A stretch of 19,732 bases of DNA from JBLNDG01 sp050261415. Its GTDB lineage: Bacteria > Bacillota > Clostridia > Lutisporales > Lutisporaceae. This document shows, in pieces, positions 7,716 to 15,359 of the stretch. The position numbers and the translations under genes were made by a program. Location: positions 1 to 19,732 of the forward strand of contig JBLNDG010000014.1 of assembly GCA_050261415.1 (NCBI GenBank), given 5' to 3'. Under the pieces are notes generated by a model. The model did not search any database, was not told where the DNA came from, and was given only the letters and a program-made list of their open reading frames with translations. Positions within the stretch are counted from its first letter, which is position 1. Each line of letters begins with the position of its first letter.

Positions 7716-8450
7716 TTATTCCTTATCAGAAGGAACAAACTTCAAAGCCACCATTCTCTTATGCTCGCTTCTTGCATTCATTCCATCCACTTTTTCCTTG
7801 ATTTCATTACTTGCATTTCCCGTTAAAATATAATTGTCCAATTCTTTATATGACATTCCCATTTCATTTTCATCCGTCTGATTTTCCCAAAGTCCGGCTG
7901 TAGGAGCCTTGGTTATTATGATTTCAGGGATATTTAAATTTGCTGCCAGCTCCCTGACTTCACTTTTTACAAAACTGGCTATGGGCAGCATATCAACTCC
8001 ACTGTCCCCATATTTTGTGAAATATCCTATTGTAAGTTCGCTTCTGTTGCCTGTTCCTGCAACAAGATAGTTGTGAACACCTGCGAAGTAGTACAAAGTA
8101 ACCATTCTCAGTCTCGGCTTGATATTTGCAACAGCAAGTTTCGGATCGCTTTCCTTAACACCCAGGACTTTTTTCATATTATCAAAGGCATCATCAAGTA
8201 CTATTGTTTTTGTATCTAATTTTAATGCTTCTGCAACCAGCATTGCATGCTCACTATCCACTGGGTTGCTGTGGCACGGCATAAGAATTCCAAGCGTAGA
8301 ATCAGGGAAAGCTTTCTTAGAGAGTGCTGCTACCACCGCAGAATCGATACCGCCTGATAGACCCAAAACAACGCCCTTTGCTCCCGCCTCATTCACAGTA
8401 TTCCGAATCCAGTCCACTGCTTCGTTTATTGTTTTGTCAATTTTGCTCAT
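7716..8450 (-). CDS. nadE: NAD+ synthase (ammonia-dependent)
   Basis: 244 aa. The enzyme makes NAD+ from deamido-NAD+, ATP and ammonia, the last step of NAD synthesis, in the cytoplasm. The ATP-pyrophosphatase P-loop SGGIDS is at residues 32-37. Other family landmarks are GTGNRSELTIGYFTKYGD, the PIASFVKSEVRELA segment, and KAPTAGLWENQTDENEMGM. Length matches the single-domain form; there is no nitrilase/glutaminase domain, so ammonia must be supplied free or by a partner. The start ATG 8450 follows GGAGG (TATGGAGGTAACAGC). A good promoter and palindromic repeats lie upstream (8504-8562). Confidence 0.95.
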   Translation of the reverse strand: MSKIDKTINEAVDWIRNTVNEAGAKGVVLGLSGGIDSAVVAALSKKAFPDSTLGILMPCHSNPVDSEHAMLVAEALKLDTKTIVLDDAFDNMKKVLGVKESDPKLAVANIKPRLRMVTLYYFAGVHNYLVAGTGNRSELTIGYFTKYGDSGVDMLPIASFVKSEVRELAANLNIPEIIITKAPTAGLWENQTDENEMGMSYKELDNYILTGNASNEIKEKVDGMNARSEHKRMVALKFVPSDKE

Positions 8451-8503
8451 GCTGTTACCTCCATATGTATAATATATATAACATTTTACTTATTTTATAT
8501 TTT

Positions 8504-8562
8504 ATAATATCATTTGTGTTATTTACTGTAAATATTTCTTTATAAACGTGTAAATATTTACA
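8504..8562 (-). promoter_or_regulatory. nadE promoter with overlapping palindromic operator candidates
   Basis: On the minus strand TTTACA (8532-8527) and TATTAT (8509-8504) are spaced exactly 17 nt, a good sigma-A promoter pointing at nadE. The -35 box lies inside TGTAAATATTT (8527-8537). The same word recurs at 8549-8562 as the perfect palindrome TGTAAATATTTACA, 22 bp away, which is two helical turns. ATTTACTGTAAAT (8521-8533) is a further palindrome. This suggests a dimeric repressor site; the protein is unknown. A plus-strand TATAAA preceded by TG (8563-8571) could serve the divergent TSUP genes. Confidence 0.45.
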
Positions 8563-8663
8563 TGCTATAAAGTAGCTTCAAATGCAAAAATTAATGTTAT
8601 ACGCTTTGCACTAATAACCCGGTATTCAATGCACTAAAAACTTGTATTAGTCATGGAGCAACT

Positions 8664-9026
8664 ATGAATAAAAACAAAAGCATAATTAAAATAATTCTTT
8701 TAGGTATTGTGACTGGCCTGATAAATGGGCTCTTTGGCTCGGGTGGAGGAACCTTGCTTGTTCCATGCCTTGTTTTTATAATGGGAATCGAAGACCACAA
8801 AGCCCATGCTACCGCTATCGCTATAATTCTACCAATCTCACTTATAAGTTCTTTCATATATTTCAGGTATGATGTTGTAAACTGGGGCCTTACATTCAAA
8901 GTAGCCATAGGTTCAGTACTTGGTGCACTGCTAGGCTCTTCCATACTAAACAGGGTTTCAGTCAACATACTCAGGAAGGTTTTTGGCGCTTTCATGATTA
9001 TAGCTGCAATAAGGATGGTGCTATGA
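8664..9026 (+). CDS. TSUP (TauE/SafE) half-size permease, subunit 1
   Basis: 120 aa, about half the length of a usual TSUP transporter (about 250 aa). It holds about four membrane segments and the first-repeat signature GLINGLFGSGGGTLLVPCL (about 18-36), then HATAIAIILPISLISS. TSUP proteins move sulfite, sulfonates or organic acids; the substrate is not visible. The start ATG 8664 follows GGAG at 5 nt. Its stop overlaps the start of the next gene by 4 nt (ATGA), so the two are translationally coupled and probably form one heteromeric carrier. Confidence 0.85.
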   Translation: MNKNKSIIKIILLGIVTGLINGLFGSGGGTLLVPCLVFIMGIEDHKAHATAIAIILPISLISSFIYFRYDVVNWGLTFKVAIGSVLGALLGSSILNRVSVNILRKVFGAFMIIAAIRMVL

Positions 9027-9400
9027 TGCTTACAACTATTATCGGTTTTGCTTCAGGCATAATAAGCGGCATGGGAATCGGAGGCGGAACTATTCTCATC
9101 CCTGCACTTGTGTTCATATTAGGCACACGGCAGCAAATAGCACAGAGTATAAACCTCCTTGTTTTTATTCCTTCTGCGATTGGAGCTATTATTATACATT
9201 TAAAAAATAAAAACATTGAAAAGTCAATACTTATTAAACTTATAATTGCGGGCTGTGCAGGTGCAGTTGCCGGTTCTTATCTTGCAGTAAATCTTGACTC
9301 TAATTTATTAAAAAGAATATTCGGAGTATTTTTGTTAGTTATGGGCTTATACGAGGTGTTTTCAAAAGCTGAAAACAAGCCTAAACGTACAAAGCTGTAA
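9023..9400 (+). CDS. TSUP (TauE/SafE) half-size permease, subunit 2
   Basis: 125 aa, the partner of the preceding gene. It carries the second copy of the repeat signature, SGIISGMGIGGGTILIPALV (about 11-30), followed by AQSINLLVFIPSAIGAI and a basic C-terminus (KPKRTKL). Membrane segments lie at about 3-32, 42-60, 73-92 and 95-113. Both genes start their own repeat with a conserved glycine-rich helix, so this is a genuine split into two repeats and not a frameshift inside one gene. A 51-aa ORF follows 13 nt downstream. Confidence 0.85.
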   Translation: MMLTTIIGFASGIISGMGIGGGTILIPALVFILGTRQQIAQSINLLVFIPSAIGAIIIHLKNKNIEKSILIKLIIAGCAGAVAGSYLAVNLDSNLLKRIFGVFLLVMGLYEVFSKAENKPKRTKL

Positions 9401-9413
9401 AAGGAGTTTTATT

Positions 9414-9569
9414 ATGAAGCTGAATAGGTTTATGAATACTTATTTACTTTTAAAAAATGTGAATAGATATCGTAGAAAAAATCAGAGCAGCCCGGGTGAT
9501 AAAAACGAAAAGTGTGAAAACTACTATAGGGTTGACGATGCAGAAGATGATGGCAGAGGTACTTATTAG
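9414..9569 (+). CDS. Small basic/acidic hypothetical protein, 51 aa
   Basis: ATG 9414 is preceded by AAAAGGAG at 7 nt, a strong ribosome site placed 13 nt after the TSUP subunit 2 stop, so it looks like the third gene of that operon. The product begins MKLNRFMNTYLLLKNVNRYR, is basic in the first half and acidic in the second (VDDAEDDGRG), and ends at TAG 9567-9569. I recognise no family. There is no signal peptide or clear membrane helix. Size alone leaves a chance of a spurious ORF, but the ribosome site argues for translation. Confidence 0.55.
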   Translation: MKLNRFMNTYLLLKNVNRYRRKNQSSPGDKNEKCENYYRVDDAEDDGRGTY

Positions 9570-9600
9570 CCAAGACAAATATATTAAATAGAAGTTATTG

Positions 9601-9640
9601 GTACTACAAAATAGTTGCATACGCAACTACTTTGTAGTAC
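9601..9640 (+). promoter_or_regulatory. 40-bp palindromic operator upstream of the MarR-MFS unit
   Basis: The two 20-nt arms match at 18 positions. The core TAGTTGC-ATAC-GCAACTA is a perfect 7+7 inverted repeat typical of MarR-family sites, and the outer GTACTACAAA/TTTGTAGTAC arms are also perfect. It ends 40 nt before the MarR GTG start. A weak -35/-10 pair (TTGCAT 9615-9620, TACTAT 9638-9643, 17-nt spacer) lies inside it, which would fit autorepression. Confidence 0.6.
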
Positions 9641-9680
9641 TATTTATTTGTATATAAATTACACAAAAGAGGTAATTGAT

Positions 9681-10175
9681 GTGAAAACCAGCAATAATTC
9701 TTTAGGCCGTACCATATCCCTGCTTTACAGATATGGTCATATATATATAGGACGCCAGCTTGAGGGATATGAAATTAGCAAGGGTCAATATATCATTCTT
9801 AATGCCCTTTATAAAAAAGACGGCATAAGCCAGGAGGAAATATCGGACTACCTGAAAATAGACAAGGGAACAACAGCAAAGGTAATAAAGCAGCTGGAAA
9901 AGGGCGGGTATATTACCAGGGAAACCAGCTCCACAGACAAACGTCTGAAGAGAATCTATCTTACTCAGAAAGCGTTGGAAATAAAACCAATAATCCAAAA
10001 AACATTTATCGGCTGGAATAAGGCATTATGGAACGGTTTTACCGAAGAAGAAAAAAAGCTCACTATCGGTATGATTGAAAGAATTGCAGAAAACGCAATT
10101 AAAAAAATAGAAAACAGTATGGAGGCTGAATGCAAGAAGGAGAATGGCAATGAATGCAAAAAAGACCGCAAGTAA
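9681..10175 (+). CDS. MarR-family transcriptional regulator
   Basis: 164 aa from a GTG start at 9681, chosen because AGAGGT lies 7 nt upstream. Longer in-frame starts would read through the palindromic operator. The winged helix-turn-helix is clear: EISKGQYIILNALYKKDG, then SQEEISDYLKIDKGTTAKVI (recognition region), then the wing with TDKRLKRIYLTQKA, which contains the DxR motif of the family. The C-terminus is Lys/Glu rich. MarR proteins bind palindromic DNA as dimers and usually release on small ligands. The gene overlaps the downstream MFS exporter, which fits a local efflux repressor. Confidence 0.9.
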   Translation: MKTSNNSLGRTISLLYRYGHIYIGRQLEGYEISKGQYIILNALYKKDGISQEEISDYLKIDKGTTAKVIKQLEKGGYITRETSSTDKRLKRIYLTQKALEIKPIIQKTFIGWNKALWNGFTEEEKKLTIGMIERIAENAIKKIENSMEAECKKENGNECKKDRK

Positions 10176-11415
10176 ATTTATAAAAAAGAACTTTCCAGCT
10201 CTTACGCACAATGATTTCAGATATTTTTGGACAGGACAATGCATTTCACTTATAGGTACATGGATGCAGAATGTAGGCCAATCATGGCTTGTATACACTT
10301 TAACCGATTCACCCTTTCTTACTGGACTTATCGGAGCAGTACAGTTTCTACCCGTAATGGTAATGTCACTTTTTGCTGGTGTAATAATAGACAAGCTGCC
10401 AAAGAAAAAAATCATTATGATAACACAAGCTACCGCAATGATTTTGGCACTTATTATGGCAGCACTGGTATTTACTAATACAATCAGATACTGGCACATT
10501 GTAATAATAGCATTTTTACTCGGGTGCTCAAATACAATAGATATGCCTGCAAGACAGACTTATATGATGGAAATAACGGGCCGTGAGGATCTAATGAATG
10601 CTATTGCATTGAACTCTGCAGTTTTTAACCTTGCAAGAATTATAGGCCCAAGCATTGGTGGAATTCTACTGGCCTATGCAGGTACAGGCTGGTGCTTCCT
10701 TTTGAATGGCATAAGCTTTATAGCAGTTTTGTACGGACTATCCCGTATTAAAACCAAACCCTATGTGAGAACTGTAAAATCGGGAACCAATATACTGCAG
10801 GAAATCAAAGATGGTCTTAGATATATAAAGGGAGAAATACTTCTTACCAAGACATTGTTGATGGTTACAGTCGTTGGCATATTTGTCTTCAATTTCAGCG
10901 TGCTTCTTCCTGTGCTGACAAAAGAGCCTCTTCATTTGGACGGAAAAGCATACGGAGCGCTTATGTCAAGTCTTGGAATCGGTTCTCTTATCGGAGCACT
11001 CATTGCTTCAGGCAAAGGCAGGAAAGGCCCCAAATACCTTGTAATGTTCGAAAGCAGTATCTCGGTTTCCATACTATTTGTGCTGTTGGGATTGAGCAGG
11101 ACTTACCTTTTGATTGCCTTGATTCTGGGTGTAGTAGGTATTTTCAACATACAATTCTCAACAACAGCCAACAGTACCATACAGATAAATTCCAGCGATG
11201 AATACAGAAGCAGGGTTATGAGTGTTTATACCTTGTTGTTTTCCGGTGTAACACCCTTTGGAAACCTTTTCGCAGGATATGTTTCCGGAAAATTTGGTGC
11301 TCCTGCAGCGTATATCATCAGCGGTACCATAATTTTTGTCCTTATAGTGCTTATAAATCTATTTTCTAAATTCAAGAGCCGTTCACTATCAAATAGCGGC
11401 TCAGCCAGTGCTTAA
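10150..11415 (+). CDS. MFS exporter (MFS_3/EntS-like)
   Basis: 421 aa with about 12 membrane segments. The opening HNDFRYFWTGQCISLIGTWM and the WLVYTLTDSPFLTGL region, the DKLPKKK loop (cytoplasmic, motif-A-like), and LARIIGPSIGGILLAY are typical of the MFS_3 (enterobactin-exporter-like) group. The substrate is unknown; drug or siderophore-type efflux is likely. The preferred start is ATG 10150, 7 nt after AAGGAG; the ATG at 10144 is only 1 nt from it. It overlaps the MarR gene by 26 nt. Its TAA shares the CTTAAG hexamer with the stop of the convergent EamA gene. Confidence 0.9.
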   Translation: MNAKKTASKFIKKNFPALTHNDFRYFWTGQCISLIGTWMQNVGQSWLVYTLTDSPFLTGLIGAVQFLPVMVMSLFAGVIIDKLPKKKIIMITQATAMILALIMAALVFTNTIRYWHIVIIAFLLGCSNTIDMPARQTYMMEITGREDLMNAIALNSAVFNLARIIGPSIGGILLAYAGTGWCFLLNGISFIAVLYGLSRIKTKPYVRTVKSGTNILQEIKDGLRYIKGEILLTKTLLMVTVVGIFVFNFSVLLPVLTKEPLHLDGKAYGALMSSLGIGSLIGALIASGKGRKGPKYLVMFESSISVSILFVLLGLSRTYLLIALILGVVGIFNIQFSTTANSTIQINSSDEYRSRVMSVYTLLFSGVTPFGNLFAGYVSGKFGAPAAYIISGTIIFVLIVLINLFSKFKSRSLSNSGSASA

Positions 11416-12359
11416 GCCTGTTCCTTGCTGAAAGATGCTTTTATGCGTCTTTCCAGCTGTTCTTCATACTGAAGAATTATAATGGAGGCCATAATAAATA
11501 TGATTCCAACAAGCTGCACCGGTCCCATGCTTTCAGAGAGGACAAGATAAGACATTATAATTGTTGCAGGCAGTTCTGCCGTAGCAACAATACTAGCCCT
11601 TGCCGCTCCAACTATGCTTATCCCCTTATAAAGGAAAATTACCGGCAGTATTCCTGAAATTACAGCAAGCTCACATACGTATATAACCAGTCTGATTGAT
11701 AAAGTAAATTCAAATCTGAAGAATCCCGGTCGAAGCAAAAGCGATACAACCAGAATTGATAGCGTTGTAAAAAAAGTAATTACCAACGGTTCAAAACCTT
11801 TAAGCTTCACATCAGCATAAATATTGTAAAATGCATATGCCGCACTGGATGCAATGCCTAACAGTATTCCGGAAACCGGCGTCTTAGCTATATCAAGATT
11901 AAATACATTGAGCACAAGAGCACTTCCTAAAAATGCTGATAAGAGAGCAAAGTTATTTATTACTGAAATTTTCTTTGTCTTGGTAGCTATGAAATAAAGG
12001 CTTACTATTACAGGGTGTGTGAATAACAGCATTGATGCAATGCCTGCATTCAATCTTTCAAGAGCCATATAGAACAGTATCGTTGTAGTCGCACTGCCAA
12101 GCACTCCTTGAATTATTATTGTTTTCAAACTTTTTTTGTCAATCATCAGTTTTTTTATATCAACTACTGCAAAATACACCAGCATGAATATCAAGGCTAC
12201 ACCATTTTGCAGTATCAATAAGTCATAAACATTGATTCCACTGCTTATAACTGTTTTCCCGATAACTGCAATCAATGCAAAAAAGAATGCAGCCAGCAAA
12301 ACATATATATACCCCAATTTATTACTATTCAATTTTAACCCCCCATTATTTAATGACAT
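11412..12359 (-). CDS. DMT-superfamily (EamA) transporter 2
   Basis: 315 aa with ten predicted membrane segments in two EamA repeats. The first begins LGYIYVLLAAFFFALIAVIG; the second starts near SGILLGIASSAAYAFYNIYA. The end is charged and cytoplasmic (EEQLERRIKASFSKEQA). Substrate unknown. ATG 12359 has AGGAAGG 10 nt upstream; a TTG at 12332 behind GGGGGG is an alternative. The start lies inside the end of hflX (14-nt overlap), so it is probably translated from the hflX message. It is only distantly similar to the EamA gene at 5830. Confidence 0.85.
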   Translation of the reverse strand: MSLNNGGLKLNSNKLGYIYVLLAAFFFALIAVIGKTVISSGINVYDLLILQNGVALIFMLVYFAVVDIKKLMIDKKSLKTIIIQGVLGSATTTILFYMALERLNAGIASMLLFTHPVIVSLYFIATKTKKISVINNFALLSAFLGSALVLNVFNLDIAKTPVSGILLGIASSAAYAFYNIYADVKLKGFEPLVITFFTTLSILVVSLLLRPGFFRFEFTLSIRLVIYVCELAVISGILPVIFLYKGISIVGAARASIVATAELPATIIMSYLVLSESMGPVQLVGIIFIMASIIILQYEEQLERRIKASFSKEQA

Positions 12360-14118
12360 ACTGCGATAACCTTCCTGATGTAATCGCATCCACCTCTGCT
12401 TTTATGTAAATTCCTGTTTCTTTGTATTCCTCTTCTATTATTCTTATTGCGTTTTCATGTGCCATTGAAGCCATATTCCCGTCGGAATAAGGTATCATTA
12501 ATTCAATAATTGATGACAGCTCTGATATATAGTGTTCTATTCTGGATAAAAGTACATCTATTCCTCTTTTTTCAACTGCCGAAATATATATTGTGTCCCC
12601 ATTTTCATCATTTTGGGTATATATATTAACGCCCTCATCCATTTTATCAACCTTATTTATTGCCATTATTATTTTTTTATCCTCTGCCCCCAACTCCCTC
12701 AATACTTCCATAACTACCCTTGCCTGCATTTCATATTCAGGGTTGCTGCCGTCTACTACATGTATAAGCAAATCTGCATATAACACTTCCTCAAGTGTTG
12801 ATTTAAAAGCTTCCACCAGATCGTGAGGAAGTTTCCTGATAAAGCCTACAGTATCGGTTACCAGTATTTCCTTGCCGTTTGGAAGTTCTACCTTTCTTGT
12901 AGTAGGGTCCAGAGTTGCAAATAGTTGATCCTGCGCATACACGTCCGAATATGCCAGACAATTTAACAGAGTAGATTTACCTGCATTTGTATAGCCTACG
13001 AGGCAAACCTGAAAAACTTTACTGGCTACTCTGCTTTCACGCTGCAGCGACCTATGTTTTTTAAGCTCTTTTATCTCATTTTCCAGGTCATTTACTCTAT
13101 CTCTTATTTTCCGTCTGTCTATCTCAAGCTTCTTTTCCCCCGGGCCCCTTGTGCCTATTCCTCCCCCGGTTCTTGACATCTGCGCGCCTAATCCTATAAG
13201 CCTTGGAAGCATATATTTCAACTGTGCAAGCTCGACCTGCAGCTTACCTTCCCTTGATTTTGCCCTTTGTGCAAAAATATCAAGAATCAGCTGTGTTCTA
13301 TCTATTACTTTTATTTCCAATGCCTCTTCCAGGTTTCTTGTCTGTGCCCCGCTTAATTCCTCGTCAAAAACAACCAGATTGGCATCCCTGACTTGACTTA
13401 ACAGCATCAGTTCCTTCAGTTTCCCTTTTCCAATCAGGTAAGCAGTATCAAGTTTTTCCCTGCTCTGAACCATACGTCCTGCCTCTTCTCCACCGGCGGT
13501 CTTCAGAAGTTCCCGCAGTTCTTCCAGTGCATTTTCGTTTTCTATTCCGACAAGTATTGCCCTTTCCTTTTCGGATTCCACATCCTTGCTTGTCCTTTTT
13601 GTTTCTTTAATGCTTCGCTCTGCATCATTTATGATATCCGTTATATTAAGCTTAAGCAGCCTATCCCTGTTATAGGGCCCCACAACAGGTGTTTGCATCT
13701 GCTTTTCATTGTCTCCTCCAAGAAAGGAAATAGATGCATTCGTCATTCTTCCATCCAGCACTCCAATTGCTGCAATGACATCAAAACGAATCCTTTTCAG
13801 TGCTGACAGGTCTACATCCGATAATATTCCGGAGCCATTCGGGTGGGTATGTATGCACCTGACACAGCTAAGCCCTTCATCAGACCTTCTTCTGTCAAAG
13901 CTTTTCAATGCAACTGTGTCCTCATCTCCGATTTCTACCTCAATAACCTCTCCCCGTCTGTCTATATATACAGCTATCTCTTTTCCCAGTTCACCCGTTA
14001 TATCGCAGATTTCTTCAATTATAAACTCGGAAACCAGTTGATCCTTGTCAACACTTAATTCCTCAATAGCTTCCAATCTTTTTATTATTGACTTTTTTAT
14101 TCCTGCGGTGTTTTCCAT
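12346..14118 (-). CDS. hflX: GTPase HflX with N-terminal JAMM-like domain
   Basis: 590 aa, about 160 longer than classical HflX (about 430). Residues 185-370 are the HflX nucleotide-binding N-domain (LIGKGKLKEL, VVFDEELSGAQTRNLE, and the MSRTGGGIGTRGPGEKKLE motif at 314-332). The GTPase motifs are GYTNAGKST (375-383), the ATLDPTTRK switch I (401-409), DTVGF (422-426), NKVD (488-491) and SA (513-514). The extra N-terminus holds H90-T-H92-P...S100...D103, the exact JAMM/MPN metal-binding spacing, with E47 as a possible catalytic Glu. HflX splits ribosomes after stress. Start ATG 14118 has GGGAG 7 nt upstream. It is divergent from hflK-hflC. Confidence 0.95.
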   Translation of the reverse strand: MENTAGIKKSIIKRLEAIEELSVDKDQLVSEFIIEEICDITGELGKEIAVYIDRRGEVIEVEIGDEDTVALKSFDRRRSDEGLSCVRCIHTHPNGSGILSDVDLSALKRIRFDVIAAIGVLDGRMTNASISFLGGDNEKQMQTPVVGPYNRDRLLKLNITDIINDAERSIKETKRTSKDVESEKERAILVGIENENALEELRELLKTAGGEEAGRMVQSREKLDTAYLIGKGKLKELMLLSQVRDANLVVFDEELSGAQTRNLEEALEIKVIDRTQLILDIFAQRAKSREGKLQVELAQLKYMLPRLIGLGAQMSRTGGGIGTRGPGEKKLEIDRRKIRDRVNDLENEIKELKKHRSLQRESRVASKVFQVCLVGYTNAGKSTLLNCLAYSDVYAQDQLFATLDPTTRKVELPNGKEILVTDTVGFIRKLPHDLVEAFKSTLEEVLYADLLIHVVDGSNPEYEMQARVVMEVLRELGAEDKKIIMAINKVDKMDEGVNIYTQNDENGDTIYISAVEKRGIDVLLSRIEHYISELSSIIELMIPYSDGNMASMAHENAIRIIEEEYKETGIYIKAEVDAITSGRLSQYVIK

Positions 14119-14246
14119 AAAACCACTCCCGTCACTTTGAATGAATAATATTGTACAATTAGTTGAATAATCACTAATGAAACAGTCATTAATACTACAA
14201 TGAGCTTTATATTATTTTATCATATTAATATAAACAATATAATCCA

Positions 14247-14270
14247 TTTAAGCTTTTATTAAAGCTTAAA
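14247..14270. repeat. Perfect 10-bp inverted repeat between hflX and hflK
   Basis: TTTAAGCTTT (14247-14256) and AAAGCTTAAA (14261-14270) pair perfectly around TATT. There is no T-run on either strand. It sits roughly midway in the 296-bp divergent region, so it may be a regulator site for either gene. The rest of the gap is AT-rich and holds the hflK promoter. Confidence 0.45.
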
Positions 14271-14347
14271 ACCTGAATAATCTTTAATTCCGGCGCTGTT
14301 GGCTGTATATTCTCTTATTGCCGCCCGGCTCATACATTAGTATTCAA

Positions 14348-14376
14348 TTGAAATAAAGTATTTTTTTTGAGATAAT
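14348..14376 (+). promoter_or_regulatory. Sigma-A-type promoter of hflK-hflC
   Basis: TTGAAA (14348-14353), a 17-nt spacer, then GATAAT (14371-14376). Transcription would start near 14383, about 32 nt before the hflK ATG. An 8-bp inverted repeat, TTAGTATT (14337-14344) with AATACTAA (14374-14381), brackets the promoter and may be an operator. Confidence 0.6.
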
Positions 14377-14414
14377 ACTAATTGTACAAGGAATATATAC
14401 AAAGGGGTGAGTCC

Positions 14415-15359
14415 ATGAAGCACGAGACGATTTTAGCTGAATTCTTCAGCGTATACAGAATAATAACCTTTTTTCTTGCAATCATACTGGTTTTTTGTAT
14501 TTTTACCTCTGTTTATACCGTTAAGGAGAGTGAAGTCGGCGTTTTAAGAACCTTTGGAAGGATTACTGACATTACTCAGGCGGGTATACACTTCAAGCTT
14601 CCTTATCCTATACAGCAGGCTGATGCTATAAATATAAACAAGGCGAATACCATAGAGATTGGTATAAGTGATATAAAGAAACAAAAGGACGAAAATGTCG
14701 GAAAGGATTCCGTTGCGTTGACAAAGGACGGCAACGTCGTTTTATTTAATATGGTAGTTGAATGGAGAGTTACTGATCCAAGGGCATATCTCATAAATGC
14801 CAAGGAACCTGACGATATCCTGAAGAATGCAATAATTGCTTCAATAAGATATGCAATGGGAAATTCCTTCATTGATTCGGTTTTGACAAATGGAAAAATC
14901 GATACCCAGGTTAAAACAAAAGATTACCTTGAAAACCTTATAAACAAGTACAATATTGGAATACAAATACTCGATGTTAAGATTCAGGAAACACATCCGC
15001 CTGCCCAGGTGCAGAAAGCTTTTGAAAATGTATCGGATGCCAAGGAGCAGAGAAGCACTTTGATTTCAAAAGCTGAGGAGTATAAGGATCAAAAGCTGAC
15101 TGCAGCAGACAGTGAGGCCCAGAAGATGATTCAGGAGGCTGAGGCTTATTCAGAAGAAAGAATTAATCAAGCCAAAGCAGAAACTGCAAAATTTAATTCT
15201 CTATATAATGAATATAAAATCAGTAAAGAAGTTACAAAGACGAGACTTCTTATTGAAACACTGGAGGAAGTGCTTCCCGGCAGCAACATATATATAATGG
15301 ACGATAAAAACGGTACTGTAAAATATATCCCGATAAATGAACTTGGAGGTGGTAAATAA
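14415..15359 (+). CDS. hflK: HflK-like SPFH protein, FtsH-modulating complex
   Basis: 314 aa from ATG 14415 (GGGGTGAG upstream); a TTG 11 codons earlier is in frame but lacks a ribosome site. One membrane helix at about 14-34, then the SPFH/band-7 domain starting KESEVGVLRTFGRIT and containing GIHFKLPYPIQQ, WRVTDPRAYLINAKEP and IQETHPPAQVQKAFENVSDA, then an Ala/Glu-rich coiled coil. It lacks the Gly-rich N-terminus of the Escherichia coli protein. In other bacteria HflK and HflC form a large membrane cage around FtsH. It overlaps hflC by 1 nt (TAATG). Confidence 0.9.
   Translation: MKHETILAEFFSVYRIITFFLAIILVFCIFTSVYTVKESEVGVLRTFGRITDITQAGIHFKLPYPIQQADAININKANTIEIGISDIKKQKDENVGKDSVALTKDGNVVLFNMVVEWRVTDPRAYLINAKEPDDILKNAIIASIRYAMGNSFIDSVLTNGKIDTQVKTKDYLENLINKYNIGIQILDVKIQETHPPAQVQKAFENVSDAKEQRSTLISKAEEYKDQKLTAADSEAQKMIQEAEAYSEERINQAKAETAKFNSLYNEYKISKEVTKTRLLIETLEEVLPGSNIYIMDDKNGTVKYIPINELGGGK

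Noticed and set aside
9679..9684. ATG at 9679 as MarR start
   Set aside because: It is followed directly by TGA; the overlapping GTG at 9681 is in the correct frame with a ribosome site.
12593..14058. Plus-strand open frames opposite hflX
   Set aside because: Shadows of the hflX coding sequence without ribosome sites.
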